Of a stretch of DNA of 43,394 bases, positions 26,036-34,365 are shown piece after piece (the first letter of the stretch is position 1; every line of letters begins with the position of its first letter). The DNA lies in contig JAGXNP010000007.1 of assembly GCA_019894885.1 (NCBI GenBank), forward strand, positions 1-43,394, written 5' to 3'. Origin of the DNA: Promethearchaeota archaeon. GTDB lineage: Archaea > Asgardarchaeota > Lokiarchaeia > Sigyniarchaeales > SOKP01. The position numbers and the translations under genes were made by a program. Below the pieces are notes generated by a model that made no database searches, was not told the DNA's origin, and saw nothing but the letters and a program-made list of their open reading frames with translations.

Positions 26036-26150
26036 GACTCCTGCGCCACTCTGGATTTTTGTCTTTTGTTAGCGTATGATTTACGCCCAGTCAGAACTCT
26101 TCCTCTATTAAAATTTTTGATCCTACTATTAGGTCTTGGCGACAGGAGTC
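26036..26150. ncRNA. Candidate structured RNA (strand unknown)
   Basis: Within A/T-rich DNA, a locally G+C-richer 115-base stretch is closed by a long stem. GACTCCTG (26036-26043) pairs with CAGGAGTC (26143-26150) and CGCCA (26044-26048) with TGGCG (26137-26141), giving 13 base pairs with one bulged A (26142). Inside are a nested arm CTGG/CCAG (26051-26054 with 26087-26090) carrying a GCGTA/TACGC hairpin (26072-26086), and a third small hairpin CCTA/TAGG (26122-26133). No tRNA, 5S, SRP or snoRNA consensus was recognised. A TTTAAGTA element upstream (26001-26008) could promote the plus strand; A/T-rich motifs also exist on the other side. Confidence 0.55.
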
Positions 26151-26417
26151 AACCTTTCTATTTGAAATAGGTTTAATAATAATTTTTCAATTAATAGTTA
26201 AATTTCTACCGAATATAATCTTTATCATTAAGAATTAGAAGTATAAACATTTATTCTATCTATTTAAAGCTCCGATTTACATATTTTAGATAATCTAAAC
26301 CTTATTACATAAAAGATGTATTTGAACTATGCTTTAAGGTAATTTTATCCACAAAAAATGCACTTACTTTTAAAATAAAAAGATATATATTACAAATTAT
26401 GGTATTCTTAATTAACT
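26151..26417. other. Long intergenic stretch, right part
   Basis: A/T-rich DNA leading to the winged-helix gene. An AGATATATAT element around 26380-26390 is a plausible TATA box for it, about 30 bases before the ATG. No other feature is visible. Confidence 0.4.
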
Positions 26418-26882
26418 ATGTCTCGATCGTACAAAGATTTTCTAGAGAAATACAAAATTGACGACTTTAAAACGAATTTAAAGCTAAGCGGAAGCACAAA
26501 AATAGATTTTTATAACGATATTGATAAATTATTGAAAAATATGAGTACAATATTTGATAAACTCGCAATGATTGGGCCTATGAGAGGAGCGCAAGTATTA
26601 CTGGCTGTTGCAAAATTAACAGGTCCAGATAATGTCGTAAACAAGACGGATATTATGAGATGCTTAAATGTTAAAAGGTTAGAAAAGATTCTATCTGCTA
26701 TTGATTACTTAGAGAATGCGAAATATATTACGATTGAGAAGAAAACAGAAAAGTTCCATATTATAAAATTAAACGAAGTAGATAATCCGGATTTAACAAT
26801 CTTTAGAGAAATCGTTCAAAAATACTGGAAATCGCCTCAAGAAGAAGTTGAACAGGCAAAAAAATGGAGGGATGAAAAATGA
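26418..26882 (+). CDS. Winged-helix-like protein, translationally coupled to membrane protein
   Basis: A 154-residue helical protein. Residues 58-112 (RGAQVLLAVAKLTGPDNVVNKTDIMRCLNVKRLEKILSAIDYLENAKYITIEKK) fit a winged helix-turn-helix: two helices, a recognition helix and a wing. The rest is helical and charged. Its stop overlaps the start of the membrane-protein gene as ATGA, and the overlap carries a GGAGGGATGA SD, so the pair is one operon. It may regulate the membrane protein or bind its cytosolic part; neither is shown. Confidence 0.7.
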   Translation: MSRSYKDFLEKYKIDDFKTNLKLSGSTKIDFYNDIDKLLKNMSTIFDKLAMIGPMRGAQVLLAVAKLTGPDNVVNKTDIMRCLNVKRLEKILSAIDYLENAKYITIEKKTEKFHIIKLNEVDNPDLTIFREIVQKYWKSPQEEVEQAKKWRDEK

Positions 26883-27880
26883 GAAATTCGCTGAAAACAA
26901 TAACAGAATTAAATTTTGAAGACGAACAGGGCTTAAAGGAGTCTGCTCGAATAATAAAATCTGAGTATTATAAGAAAGCACTTAAATCAATTTTATATAT
27001 TGCAATAGTTTTAATAATTGCGTTTGGTTACCTCATATTCGGTTATCTACCATACATGGATAACACTTCTTTTCCATATTTTCTCGTAACTGAAAGTTCT
27101 GCTCCTGCAAGTATTGAGTTTTCTTTAGATTTAACTTTGGGGTGGAGTATCTTTAGTACTTCAATCTTCCTGATAATATATTTCATACGATTAATCCATG
27201 TCAAATTTACACCTTCGTTGATTAGGTTTATTGAGAGAGAGACTAAATATGCAGGTTTTGAATTTAAGAGAAGAATTCAAAGTGCGGGATTATTTGTAAT
27301 CTTGAATGCTGTATCAATCGCTTTACTTTTTTATCTAGATAGTAATCTTATCAGATTTGACAATAGTTCTTGGAGTATTGTATTTAAAGACTCGCTTTTA
27401 ATTTACTTATTAATTAGTCTAGCTTTACCTATTATATGGGTCTTTAGAAACGATAAGTTCGTTATCAAAGTAAAAGATAATGTTTTTGTTCTATGTGATT
27501 TGCACTATAATTTCAAGAAGAATAAGAACTATGACCCAAATTTAGTAGGTATTATTTTAACATCAAACCGATTATGTTCGAAATTTGACAGATCTGGAAA
27601 ATTTATATATTCAAGAATTTCAAAAGGTAGATGGTTAGTGAGGAATGAATCTTCAGCAATATCGCCATACCTCCATTTTGAAGAGTATTCTGTTCCGTAT
27701 AACTTTCAAAAACAGTTTTTAAACATTGTATTAGCTCTAAACGAGTGGGAAAACAACTACGCACCAAATCTCGATTCCCTTAACTACTATTTTTCAAAAA
27801 CTCTTTCGTACTATAATTACAAATTTAATAAACACGAGGATAATACCCAACTTATTTACCTCAAGTTTTTAAACATCTAA
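26879..27880 (+). CDS. Four-TM membrane protein with cytosolic C-terminal domain
   Basis: A 333-residue protein of unrecognised family. Hydrophobic segments lie at about residues 37-58, 83-105, 140-158 and 172-192. A C-terminal soluble region of 130 residues (DNVFVLCDLHYNFKKNK and onward) is strand-rich and would face the cytoplasm. It starts at the ATG overlapping the upstream stop (ATGA). No catalytic motif is seen. The coupling to a winged-helix protein suggests a sensor or transporter under local control. Confidence 0.75.
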   Translation: MRNSLKTITELNFEDEQGLKESARIIKSEYYKKALKSILYIAIVLIIAFGYLIFGYLPYMDNTSFPYFLVTESSAPASIEFSLDLTLGWSIFSTSIFLIIYFIRLIHVKFTPSLIRFIERETKYAGFEFKRRIQSAGLFVILNAVSIALLFYLDSNLIRFDNSSWSIVFKDSLLIYLLISLALPIIWVFRNDKFVIKVKDNVFVLCDLHYNFKKNKNYDPNLVGIILTSNRLCSKFDRSGKFIYSRISKGRWLVRNESSAISPYLHFEEYSVPYNFQKQFLNIVLALNEWENNYAPNLDSLNYYFSKTLSYYNYKFNKHEDNTQLIYLKFLNI

Positions 27881-27969
27881 AAATATATTACATTCTTTTT
27901 CTTAAGAAGATAAATGATGTAAAGTTTGTATAAGGAGTATTATTATAGTAAGTAGAGATTTAAAAGGAA

Positions 27970-28611
27970 TTAAATAAAATATTTTTGCTGAAGCATTACA
28001 TATTCGTTATGGTCAGTAAACTCCTCTTCGACAAGATTAGAAACTATATCGTACAACTGGCGAAAGAGTTCTTGAGGGAAGGCTTTATGCTCAAAAACTA
28101 TGTCACTTACTAATTCTTCTGTTAATATCTGCGAATTAACTGGTTTATTATACAATAAGAATTTCATCATGGCAGCTTCTATTTTTGATTTTACAATATT
28201 CTTTATGATTTCTAAACTTAAATCTCGCTCTGGATCAATAAAGTAAGGGAAATTCATATCGTCGAATATTTTAATATAACTAAAGGTTGAAATAATTTTT
28301 TCTACACAATATTCTAGCGAGCTGATTTCTAAATTAAACTTATTACAGAAATCCTTTTTACTTTCGTGAGCAGGAAACGCAAATGGATGCCTTGTCACTA
28401 TGTAATACGCAGCAATGAAAAACTTGTAAAGATTATGCGGGATTTTACTTTTAGCTCTCAAATACCTATATACTAACGAAACAGTATCTAAAACAAAATC
28501 TTTATCTATGTCAAATTGGGTTAAAAAATCTTCTCCATCTTTAATTAAATCGATTGTAATCTTATCTTTAGTATTTAAAACTTCTATTTCAGGAGTATAC
28601 AATTCTAACAT
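27970..28611 (-). CDS. Cyclin-fold-like helical protein
   Basis: A 213-residue all-helical protein. Residues 35-150 carry helices spaced like a cyclin box: DFVLDTVSLVYRYLRAKSKIPHNLYKFFIAAYYIVTRHPFAFPAHESKKDFCNKF, then EYCVEKIISTF. The 'AAYYIVTRH-P' helix followed by a short helix resembles TFIIB/cyclin folds. No zinc ribbon is present, so it is not a standard TFB. This assignment is a guess from pattern. It is transcribed divergently from the RHH-led gene group. ATG start. Confidence 0.55.
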   Translation of the reverse strand: MLELYTPEIEVLNTKDKITIDLIKDGEDFLTQFDIDKDFVLDTVSLVYRYLRAKSKIPHNLYKFFIAAYYIVTRHPFAFPAHESKKDFCNKFNLEISSLEYCVEKIISTFSYIKIFDDMNFPYFIDPERDLSLEIIKNIVKSKIEAAMMKFLLYNKPVNSQILTEELVSDIVFEHKAFPQELFRQLYDIVSNLVEEEFTDHNEYVMLQQKYFI

Positions 28612-28710
28612 TTCTCATACGACACCTTAGCTCTTCATTTTTTTTTAAAGAAATATCGAAATATCACTTCGATAATATATCAATAACACTAATCTTATTT
28701 AAATGTGATG

Positions 28711-28735
28711 CAGTGCAGTCGCAGATCATGTGCTG
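28711..28735. other. Short hairpin in divergent spacer
   Basis: CAGTGCA (28711-28717) can pair with TGTGCTG (28729-28735), seven pairs including two wobbles, around an 11-base loop. It stands out as G+C-rich in an A/T-rich spacer between the cyclin-like gene and the RHH gene, so it could be an operator or leader element. Confidence 0.3.
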
Positions 28736-28811
28736 GAAAGCAATTATTTAAATAGTACTTTTTTTTATTTTAATTTAGTTAAAATAATTTTGTCGAAATT
28801 AGTCGTAAAAA

Positions 28812-29258
28812 ATGTCATCTACTTCTGATAAAGAATTGGAAAAAGAACGGAAAAAACCAAAGTTACCAAGAACTACAGTTAGTCTTGATAAATTTGACGA
28901 CTCTATTATCGAAAAATTAGTAGGATATGAGGGTCAAAATAAGTCAGAAGTAATAAGAAGTATAGTTAAAAAATGGATTGGGAAAAACGCTGATACAATC
29001 CAAAGCGTCTATGGAATAATTTTCGGAGATGTAAGAAGAGAAATAAATCTCATTGATGATAAAGAAGAATTAGAGGAAAAAATTGATAAATTACCTCAAT
29101 TCTTCAAGAGGATAAATAAAATCGAGATCGATCGCCTAGCTGGACAATTGGATATTAACTCCTCTGTCTTAATCAACTTAATTCTAGAAAAAGGAGATAA
29201 ATTAGAAGAAAAAGGATTGAATCTTCTTATTGATGGCGTTTATATATTAAAAAGTTAA
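28812..29258 (+). CDS. Ribbon-helix-helix protein with helical C-terminus
   Basis: A 148-residue protein. After a charged tail, residues 20-60 (RTTVSLDKFDDSIIEKLVG, then NKSEVIRSIVKKWI) match a ribbon-helix-helix (Arc/MetJ type) DNA-binding domain: one strand, a helix, a turn with N-K-S-E, a second helix. The remaining 90 residues are helical (EEKIDKLPQFFKRINKIEI and onward), possibly ligand-binding or for oligomerisation. It leads a run of small genes and may autoregulate. ATG start, no strong SD. Confidence 0.8.
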   Translation: MSSTSDKELEKERKKPKLPRTTVSLDKFDDSIIEKLVGYEGQNKSEVIRSIVKKWIGKNADTIQSVYGIIFGDVRREINLIDDKEELEEKIDKLPQFFKRINKIEIDRLAGQLDINSSVLINLILEKGDKLEEKGLNLLIDGVYILKS

Positions 29259-29276
29259 AATCCGAGGTAAAACTAA

Positions 29277-29447
29277 ATGGAAATGGTAAAATCTAAAGGT
29301 TATTCTGTGAATCCTGAATATATGAAAGAAATATCTGATATTTATTCCGGTGAGGAAAGTATACGATTTGATAACCGCCATCCCATTTACAGAACTTTAA
29401 TGAAATTAGAGTTTGAAGATGTTCTTCGAAGTTTTTCAAGAAAATAA
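29277..29447 (+). CDS. Small protein, 56 residues, in RHH operon
   Basis: Starts at ATG 29277 with an SD GAGGT eight bases upstream and ends TAA 29445-29447. It begins MEMVKSKGYSVNPEYMKEIS and contains HPIYRTLMKLEFEDVLRSF; soluble and probably helical. It follows the RHH gene by 18 bases, so the two are probably cotranscribed. Family unknown; an accessory or antitoxin-like partner role is only a possibility. Confidence 0.7.
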   Translation: MEMVKSKGYSVNPEYMKEISDIYSGEESIRFDNRHPIYRTLMKLEFEDVLRSFSRK

Positions 29448-29600
29448 TTAATAAAAAGTTGATCTTCATTTATAATATGTGAATAATACTAAGAGCAATT
29501 AATCTAAGGTAAGATATCTCTAATGAAAATTGAATTTAAAGAAATTTTTCGAAAATATCATAAATTTATTTTAATTGAATGAATTAAAAAAGAGTAGTGT

Positions 29601-29828
29601 GTGTTTAAGTTGGCCATTGAGAAAGTTAGAGAAGCAGTCCGTCAAAGATTAGAGGAATTGTATGATATAGAGTCAGAATTTCAACAGATTTTATCCAAAG
29701 TTGTAATCCCATTTTCAGAAATCTTTATTAAACCAAAATGTTCTGAATTCACTTCAAAAAATAACGACCTACCTTTTAGTAAATGGGATAAGAAATATAA
29801 AGAAATACTACTTAAGGAATTGTATTAA
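29601..29828 (+). CDS. Small helical protein, about 75 residues
   Basis: Reads from GTG 29601 (or TTG 29610) to TAA 29826-29828. The first 40 residues form a charged helix (KLAIEKVREAVRQRLEELYDIESEFQQIL) and the rest is mixed, ending in KYKEILLKEL. No SD is clear for either start. It lies in the small-gene group after the RHH gene; family unknown. Confidence 0.55.
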   Translation: MFKLAIEKVREAVRQRLEELYDIESEFQQILSKVVIPFSEIFIKPKCSEFTSKNNDLPFSKWDKKYKEILLKELY

Positions 29829-29945
29829 TTACGAACTGAGTGATTTCGCTACAAGATCTAATTTTTTTTTTATCAAATCTAAAAACTTAAAAATCGATCT
29901 TTTACATATTACTTAATATTGATTAATTAATTTTAGGTGAAACTT

Positions 29946-30311
29946 TTGGCTGAAGAAGAAGAAGATGATGGGTTTGCATTAGATCCGGAGGAATTAAACA
30001 TATTCTACGAGGTCCTTTTTAGAAGGATTATGGATATAATGGAAAATCCTGAGATTAACGTTAATCCTTTCGAGGATATGGTAAAAATTTTAAGCCGGTT
30101 AAGCGAAATATTTAGTTTCAAAAGCATGATAACTATCATTCCTGAATTAATAGCTTACGCGATAAAGTACGGCATGATGGTAGAAAAATCCTACGATGAA
30201 GATGTAGCAAGTTTAGACGAAGACGAACAGGGTTCTGGTCCAGAAGCGGAAAAAGAAAAAAAGCGACTAGTAATTAAGAAAGATATAGACAAGCTTAGTA
30301 TGTTTTTATGA
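29946..30311 (+). CDS. Small acidic protein, 121 residues
   Basis: The frame can open at GTG 29937, but AGGTGA (29935-29940) is a good SD placed five bases before TTG 29946, so I choose TTG (beginning MAEEEEDDGFALDPEELN). The protein is acidic at both ends with a helical core (EVLFRRIMDIMENPEINVNPFEDMVKILSRLSEIF) and an amphipathic segment PELIAYAIKYGMMVEK. Family unknown. A T10 run follows the stop (30315-30324). Confidence 0.7.
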   Translation: MAEEEEDDGFALDPEELNIFYEVLFRRIMDIMENPEINVNPFEDMVKILSRLSEIFSFKSMITIIPELIAYAIKYGMMVEKSYDEDVASLDEDEQGSGPEAEKEKKRLVIKKDIDKLSMFL

Positions 30312-30314
30312 TTA

Positions 30315-30324
30315 TTTTTTTTTT
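30315..30324 (+). terminator. Oligo-T terminator after the RHH gene group
   Basis: A run of ten T directly after the stop of the acidic protein gene is a likely archaeal terminator. Confidence 0.55.
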
Positions 30325-30446
30325 ATCTTTTTGACTTGATATAAATCTTATAATTAGTCAAACTTAGAACTACTCAATATTATTTTCAATTTATTAATTA
30401 GCTCTAAATTAAAGAACTTAATTTGGATATATTAATCAAAAACCAC

Positions 30447-31628
30447 TTATTCCTGCTGATTTGAAAGATTACGTTCAATTAATTTGAGTACAAAAAAAAA
30501 GAGAAGCCCTATAAAAAATCCAAAAGTAATGTTAATAAAAAAACAGAAAATTGCTGAAATAAGGATTATTGGAAGTTCTTTTTTTTTAAAATTTTTAAAT
30601 GATATTCTCCCTAACAAGAAAGCGGTGTAAAGCAACATTGCCCCTAAAATGGCTTTTGGGAAATTGTTAAACAATAAAAATAATGTTTCAGAAAAGAATA
30701 ATCCGAGTAAAATTTCCATCAAACCTTCTAATATCATTGAGCCCCCAGTTCTTGCTCCAAAAGCATACTGCGCTGCTAATCCGCCAGATCCATGGCATAA
30801 GGGGATGCCTCCCAAAAAAGGACTAATTAAATTCATAATACCCATATTTACTGCTAACTCACTGGCTGTTATAGCATTTTCTTCTTCAGGAAATAAATCT
30901 TTAATGAGACTTACCGTAGCAATCATAACATTTGTAAGTGTTAATAATAACTGTGCGATCCCAGCTATTACCATACCAACTAAAATCTCATCCCATTGTG
31001 GAACATGGAAATCAAATTGTGGTAGTCCAAATTGGATGTTTGACAATGTGATTGATTGATTTAAAAAAAGTAGGACTATTCCGAGAGCGACCAAAATAAT
31101 AGATGAGGGTATCCTTTTAAATCTAAAAATTAAAAGTATAATAAAAACAGATATAATCCCAAGAAATATGTCGGATATCAGTAATAGATAAGCAGTCCAA
31201 CCTAAAATTAACCCTAACCCTAGCTGAATTCCTCGAACCAAAACAACAGGGATCTTTCTCACTATTTTTTCTAGGAATTTTGTTAACCCCAATATCGTCC
31301 ATATAATACCCGTGCCAAATCCCGTTGATAAAACTAAACTAGGATTCCAAGCTTGAGATATTGCTATCGTGCCAATTGTTTTCTGTGGTTGGACAGGTAA
31401 CGGTAGATTAAATTTTATTCCTAATATGATATTAGTAAGACCTAAGCAAAGAAACACGCCCGCGGGATTTAAACCTACAATCGAGATATAGCCAATAATA
31501 AATGGAATTAAAGTACCCCAATCTCCAAGGGCTCCAGCAAATTCACTTAATGAAAATTTAGTTGGATTCCTCCTCCGGGTCGGTGGATTTTTATTTTTTA
31601 TAGTTCTTGTATTTTTCTTATTATTCAT
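30447..31628 (-). CDS. Molybdate/sulfate transporter, MOT1 type
   Basis: A 393-residue multi-pass membrane protein. The family signature is present: SLSEFAGALGDWGTLIPF near residue 26, the LTNIILGIKFNLPLPVQPQKTIGTIAIS segment near 64-91, and a GSGGLAAQYAFGARTGGS segment near 281. Ten or more hydrophobic segments are spaced along the protein. MOT1 is the molybdate-selective branch of the SulP-like fold; substrate cannot be fixed from sequence. Single gene, ATG start. Confidence 0.88.
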   Translation of the reverse strand: MNNKKNTRTIKNKNPPTRRRNPTKFSLSEFAGALGDWGTLIPFIIGYISIVGLNPAGVFLCLGLTNIILGIKFNLPLPVQPQKTIGTIAISQAWNPSLVLSTGFGTGIIWTILGLTKFLEKIVRKIPVVLVRGIQLGLGLILGWTAYLLLISDIFLGIISVFIILLIFRFKRIPSSIILVALGIVLLFLNQSITLSNIQFGLPQFDFHVPQWDEILVGMVIAGIAQLLLTLTNVMIATVSLIKDLFPEEENAITASELAVNMGIMNLISPFLGGIPLCHGSGGLAAQYAFGARTGGSMILEGLMEILLGLFFSETLFLLFNNFPKAILGAMLLYTAFLLGRISFKNFKKKELPIILISAIFCFFINITFGFFIGLLFFFVLKLIERNLSNQQE

Positions 31629-31761
31629 CAGTTTTTCTAAAATATATTAATCCTAAGTCTACCATATTTTTAATAACATTTATTATTAAATGTAGCGTAA
31701 AAGAATATTAAAACTTAGTAAAATTTTTAAAGACATTAATTATTAAAAAACTTAGAAATCA

Positions 31762-32664
31762 GTGATAAATATCATGAATGAATTAAAAACCGAAGGTATT
31801 CCTTTTTATATAGTTGATGTGTTTGCAGAAGGTAAATACTCTGGCAACCAACTCGCCGTTGTAATAAGTAGAAATAAGCTTAACGACGAAGAGATGCAGC
31901 GTATAGCAAAAGAAATGAATTATTCCGAAACCTCATTTATTACTTCTGTTGAGAATTACGATGTTAGAATCTTTACTCCTGAAGTAGAGTTACCTTTTGC
32001 AGGGCATCCTACGATTGGAACAGCTTACATATTACAGCAAGAATTCATGAAAGAAAAAGCTAAAACCATGTCTTTAAACTTAAAAATTGGCAACATTGCA
32101 ATTTTATTTAAATATAAAGGCGAAATACTTTCAGAAACATGGATGGAACATAAAGAACCAACATTCAGCGGATTTTTTGTGCCTGACTTGATAGCTGATG
32201 TACTATGTATAGACGAAAACGATATCGATGATAGATTTAAAATTCAAGAGGTTTCCACGGGTATTCCTACTATCATTGTACCTTTAAAATCCTTAGATAT
32301 CATAAAAAAGGTTTCTGTAAATAATGAAAAGTATATACAACTAATTAAAAATACCCAAGCTAAAAGCATACTAGTCTTTTGTCCTGAAACTTACGATAAA
32401 AGAAACGATTTAAATGTGCGATTTTTTGCTGATTACTATGGAGTCCCAGAAGATCCCGCTACAGGTTCTGCAAATGGTTGTTTGGCGGCTTACTTGGTGA
32501 AGCATGATTATTTTGGTAAAAAAAACATCGAGATTCGAGTTGAGCAAGGCTATGAAATCGGGAGGAAATCTCTACTTCTTTTAAAGGCTGAAGAAAAAGC
32601 CGGTAAATTCTATATCACTGTTGGCGGTAAGGTTATACTAGTAGCTAAAGGAACTTTGCTCTAA
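31762..32664 (+). CDS. PhzF-family isomerase
   Basis: A 300-residue protein of the PhzF/diaminopimelate-epimerase fold. Motifs: FYIVDVFAEGKYSGNQLAVV (residues 12-31), the catalytic Glu in MNYSETSFI near 53, a FTPEVELPFAGHPTIG segment near 71, and EDPATGSANG near 232. PhzF proteins isomerise a dihydro-hydroxyanthranilate-like substrate in phenazine producers, but most members, and probably this one, act on other unknown compounds. The frame opens at GTG 31762; ATG 31774 (beginning MNELKTEGIPFY) is the likelier start. Confidence 0.92.
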   Translation: MINIMNELKTEGIPFYIVDVFAEGKYSGNQLAVVISRNKLNDEEMQRIAKEMNYSETSFITSVENYDVRIFTPEVELPFAGHPTIGTAYILQQEFMKEKAKTMSLNLKIGNIAILFKYKGEILSETWMEHKEPTFSGFFVPDLIADVLCIDENDIDDRFKIQEVSTGIPTIIVPLKSLDIIKKVSVNNEKYIQLIKNTQAKSILVFCPETYDKRNDLNVRFFADYYGVPEDPATGSANGCLAAYLVKHDYFGKKNIEIRVEQGYEIGRKSLLLLKAEEKAGKFYITVGGKVILVAKGTLL

Positions 32665-32881
32665 TACTAAAATGCACAATATCAAGTAAGTCAATTAACC
32701 AATAAATTGGAAAAAAACTATTTCTTTTAATATTTTAGTTTAAATTTTTTTTGTTAGCTTTATTATTTGGCTGAGTTATTTAAAAAACTATAGTTTTTTC
32801 GAATAAGAAACTAGCCTGTGACTAATTAGCGCGTAAAAATAAAAAAAGTAGAAGAATTTAATGAAATTTTTAATTTACCTT
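32665..32881. other. Intergenic A/T-rich DNA between convergent genes
   Basis: Several oligo-T runs (such as near 32740-32760) may terminate the PhzF transcript. No gene seen. Confidence 0.35.
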
Positions 32882-33277
32882 TTAGTCTGCCATTTCCTGG
32901 TCGTAGTAAAACCAAGAAAACGCTACTAAGAAAAATATCAAGAGAGCTGTTTGCAGCCAGATAATTATCAGTGGAACTGGAAACATAATCCCTGCCCAAA
33001 TATGAACAACTGTACCTATAGCGAGCCATACTATTTCCATTTGAACTATGATTTTAACATGCGCCCATTTGGTTTCCCTCCACGCTAATAAAGAAGCCAC
33101 CGCTAGTCCTATAAATACAGCTCCTAATATGCGCCCAGTTACTGGGTCTAAATAAGGCCAACTTGTTATAATTACATAGGACTCAACAACGACCAAGAAA
33201 ATTAGACCAAAAATTGCAGACACGAAAAAATGCACTAAAAATCCAATTTTTAGCAGTTTTGAAATTTCTTCCTTCAT
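32882..33277 (-). CDS. Small four-TM membrane protein
   Basis: A 131-residue protein with four hydrophobic segments at about residues 11-35, 47-66, 75-95 and 98-122. Several Trp residues sit at segment borders. It starts at ATG 33275-33277 after a GAGGGATT SD. Family not recognised. Another frame on the same strand in this region is a shadow. Confidence 0.75.
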   Translation of the reverse strand: MKEEISKLLKIGFLVHFFVSAIFGLIFLVVVESYVIITSWPYLDPVTGRILGAVFIGLAVASLLAWRETKWAHVKIIVQMEIVWLAIGTVVHIWAGIMFPVPLIIIWLQTALLIFFLVAFSWFYYDQEMAD

Positions 33278-33426
33278 AAGTTTTAATCCCTCATTTTTAT
33301 AATATAGAGCATAACCAATTTCAATTTACATTTTTATTTTTAGATTTCTATTAAAGTAAGCTATTTGCTTTTCTTTATAAATCTTTCTCGATCAAATCTT
33401 AGATCAAATATAAGTAATAACCATAT

Positions 33427-34215
33427 TTACATATATTTTTGAATGAAATCTGATAATGGTAAAAAATAATCCTGCTTAAACGAGAGGATATTGTTGTGCC
33501 CAGCTTCATCAATTAAAATAATTTTCTTATCAACACTATTGGGTAAATTTTGATATAATAGTTCGGATTCGGAATAGGGAATAATCCAGTCTGTTGTTCC
33601 GTGAATTATTAAAGTCGGAACTTTAAATTTTTGAACTCTAATGTGGTTCGAGTATTCTTTTAGCGAATCTGGTGTTAAATAGGGGCTACTAATCCGAAAT
33701 AAATTAGTCATCATGTTGAAAATGCTAGCGAAACCACTCTCAAATATAACGCCTCTTAACTTAGGGGGATTATTTGCTCCGATTTCTGCCGCACAAACGC
33801 TTCCAAGAGATCTGCCTTGAACGAAGATAGAATCGAGATAATTCATTTCAACCAAATAATGTCTAAAAGCGTCGTAAATAGGCATCGCATCAGATATCAA
33901 ACTCGTAAAGTATGGTTCGCCTGAGCTAAATCCATACCCTCGGAAATCAACAACTGCCAGATTTACATTACAGTCTAAAAATAAATGAGATATGTATTGA
34001 TAATCAGAAGCTATTTCCCCGTTTCCGTGAAATAATAGAATTGTAGGATTTTCTATCTTGGCTCCAAAAAAAAAACCTCCTATTGAGATATTATCATAGA
34101 TATCAAATTTAAGAACTTTAATATTTGATTCTAACTTTTCAGGTATTTTCATTTTTCGCGGATAAAAGATCACATTTGAAATCGTAGGATTGTCAATTAA
34201 TCGATTTTTTTCCAT
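33427..34215 (-). CDS. Alpha/beta hydrolase, ABHD17/BEM46-like
   Basis: A 262-residue hydrolase. It has LLFHGNGEIASDY (oxyanion region near residue 62), FRGYGFSSGEP, the nucleophile elbow GRSLGSVCAAE (Ser near residue 131), an acid in HGTTDWIIPYSE and the catalytic His in DEAGHNNIL. The HGNGE start and RGYGxSxGxP strand are typical of the BEM46/ABHD13/17 group of small serine hydrolases. No signal peptide. ATG start; single gene. Confidence 0.9.
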   Translation of the reverse strand: MEKNRLIDNPTISNVIFYPRKMKIPEKLESNIKVLKFDIYDNISIGGFFFGAKIENPTILLFHGNGEIASDYQYISHLFLDCNVNLAVVDFRGYGFSSGEPYFTSLISDAMPIYDAFRHYLVEMNYLDSIFVQGRSLGSVCAAEIGANNPPKLRGVIFESGFASIFNMMTNLFRISSPYLTPDSLKEYSNHIRVQKFKVPTLIIHGTTDWIIPYSESELLYQNLPNSVDKKIILIDEAGHNNILSFKQDYFLPLSDFIQKYM

Positions 34216-34365
34216 AATTAATTAAATATTCCAATATCTTAATAAACTCTTTTTTCACCTTTTTGACTTTATTGATAAATTAGCCTTTTAAGCAATAAAA
34301 AGACTTATTTAAGAATTTTTTTATTAATAATTTATATTAAATTTCAGTAGATGATGTGAACAATA

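Noticed and set aside
28700-28740. C/D box RNA (GTGATGC as C box)
   Set aside because: No CTGA D box downstream, and the C box differs in its last base.
29523-29582. 19-codon frame (MKIEFKEIFRKYHKF) before the 29601 gene, as a leader peptide
   Set aside because: Too short to judge in A/T-rich DNA and no attenuator-like hairpin follows.
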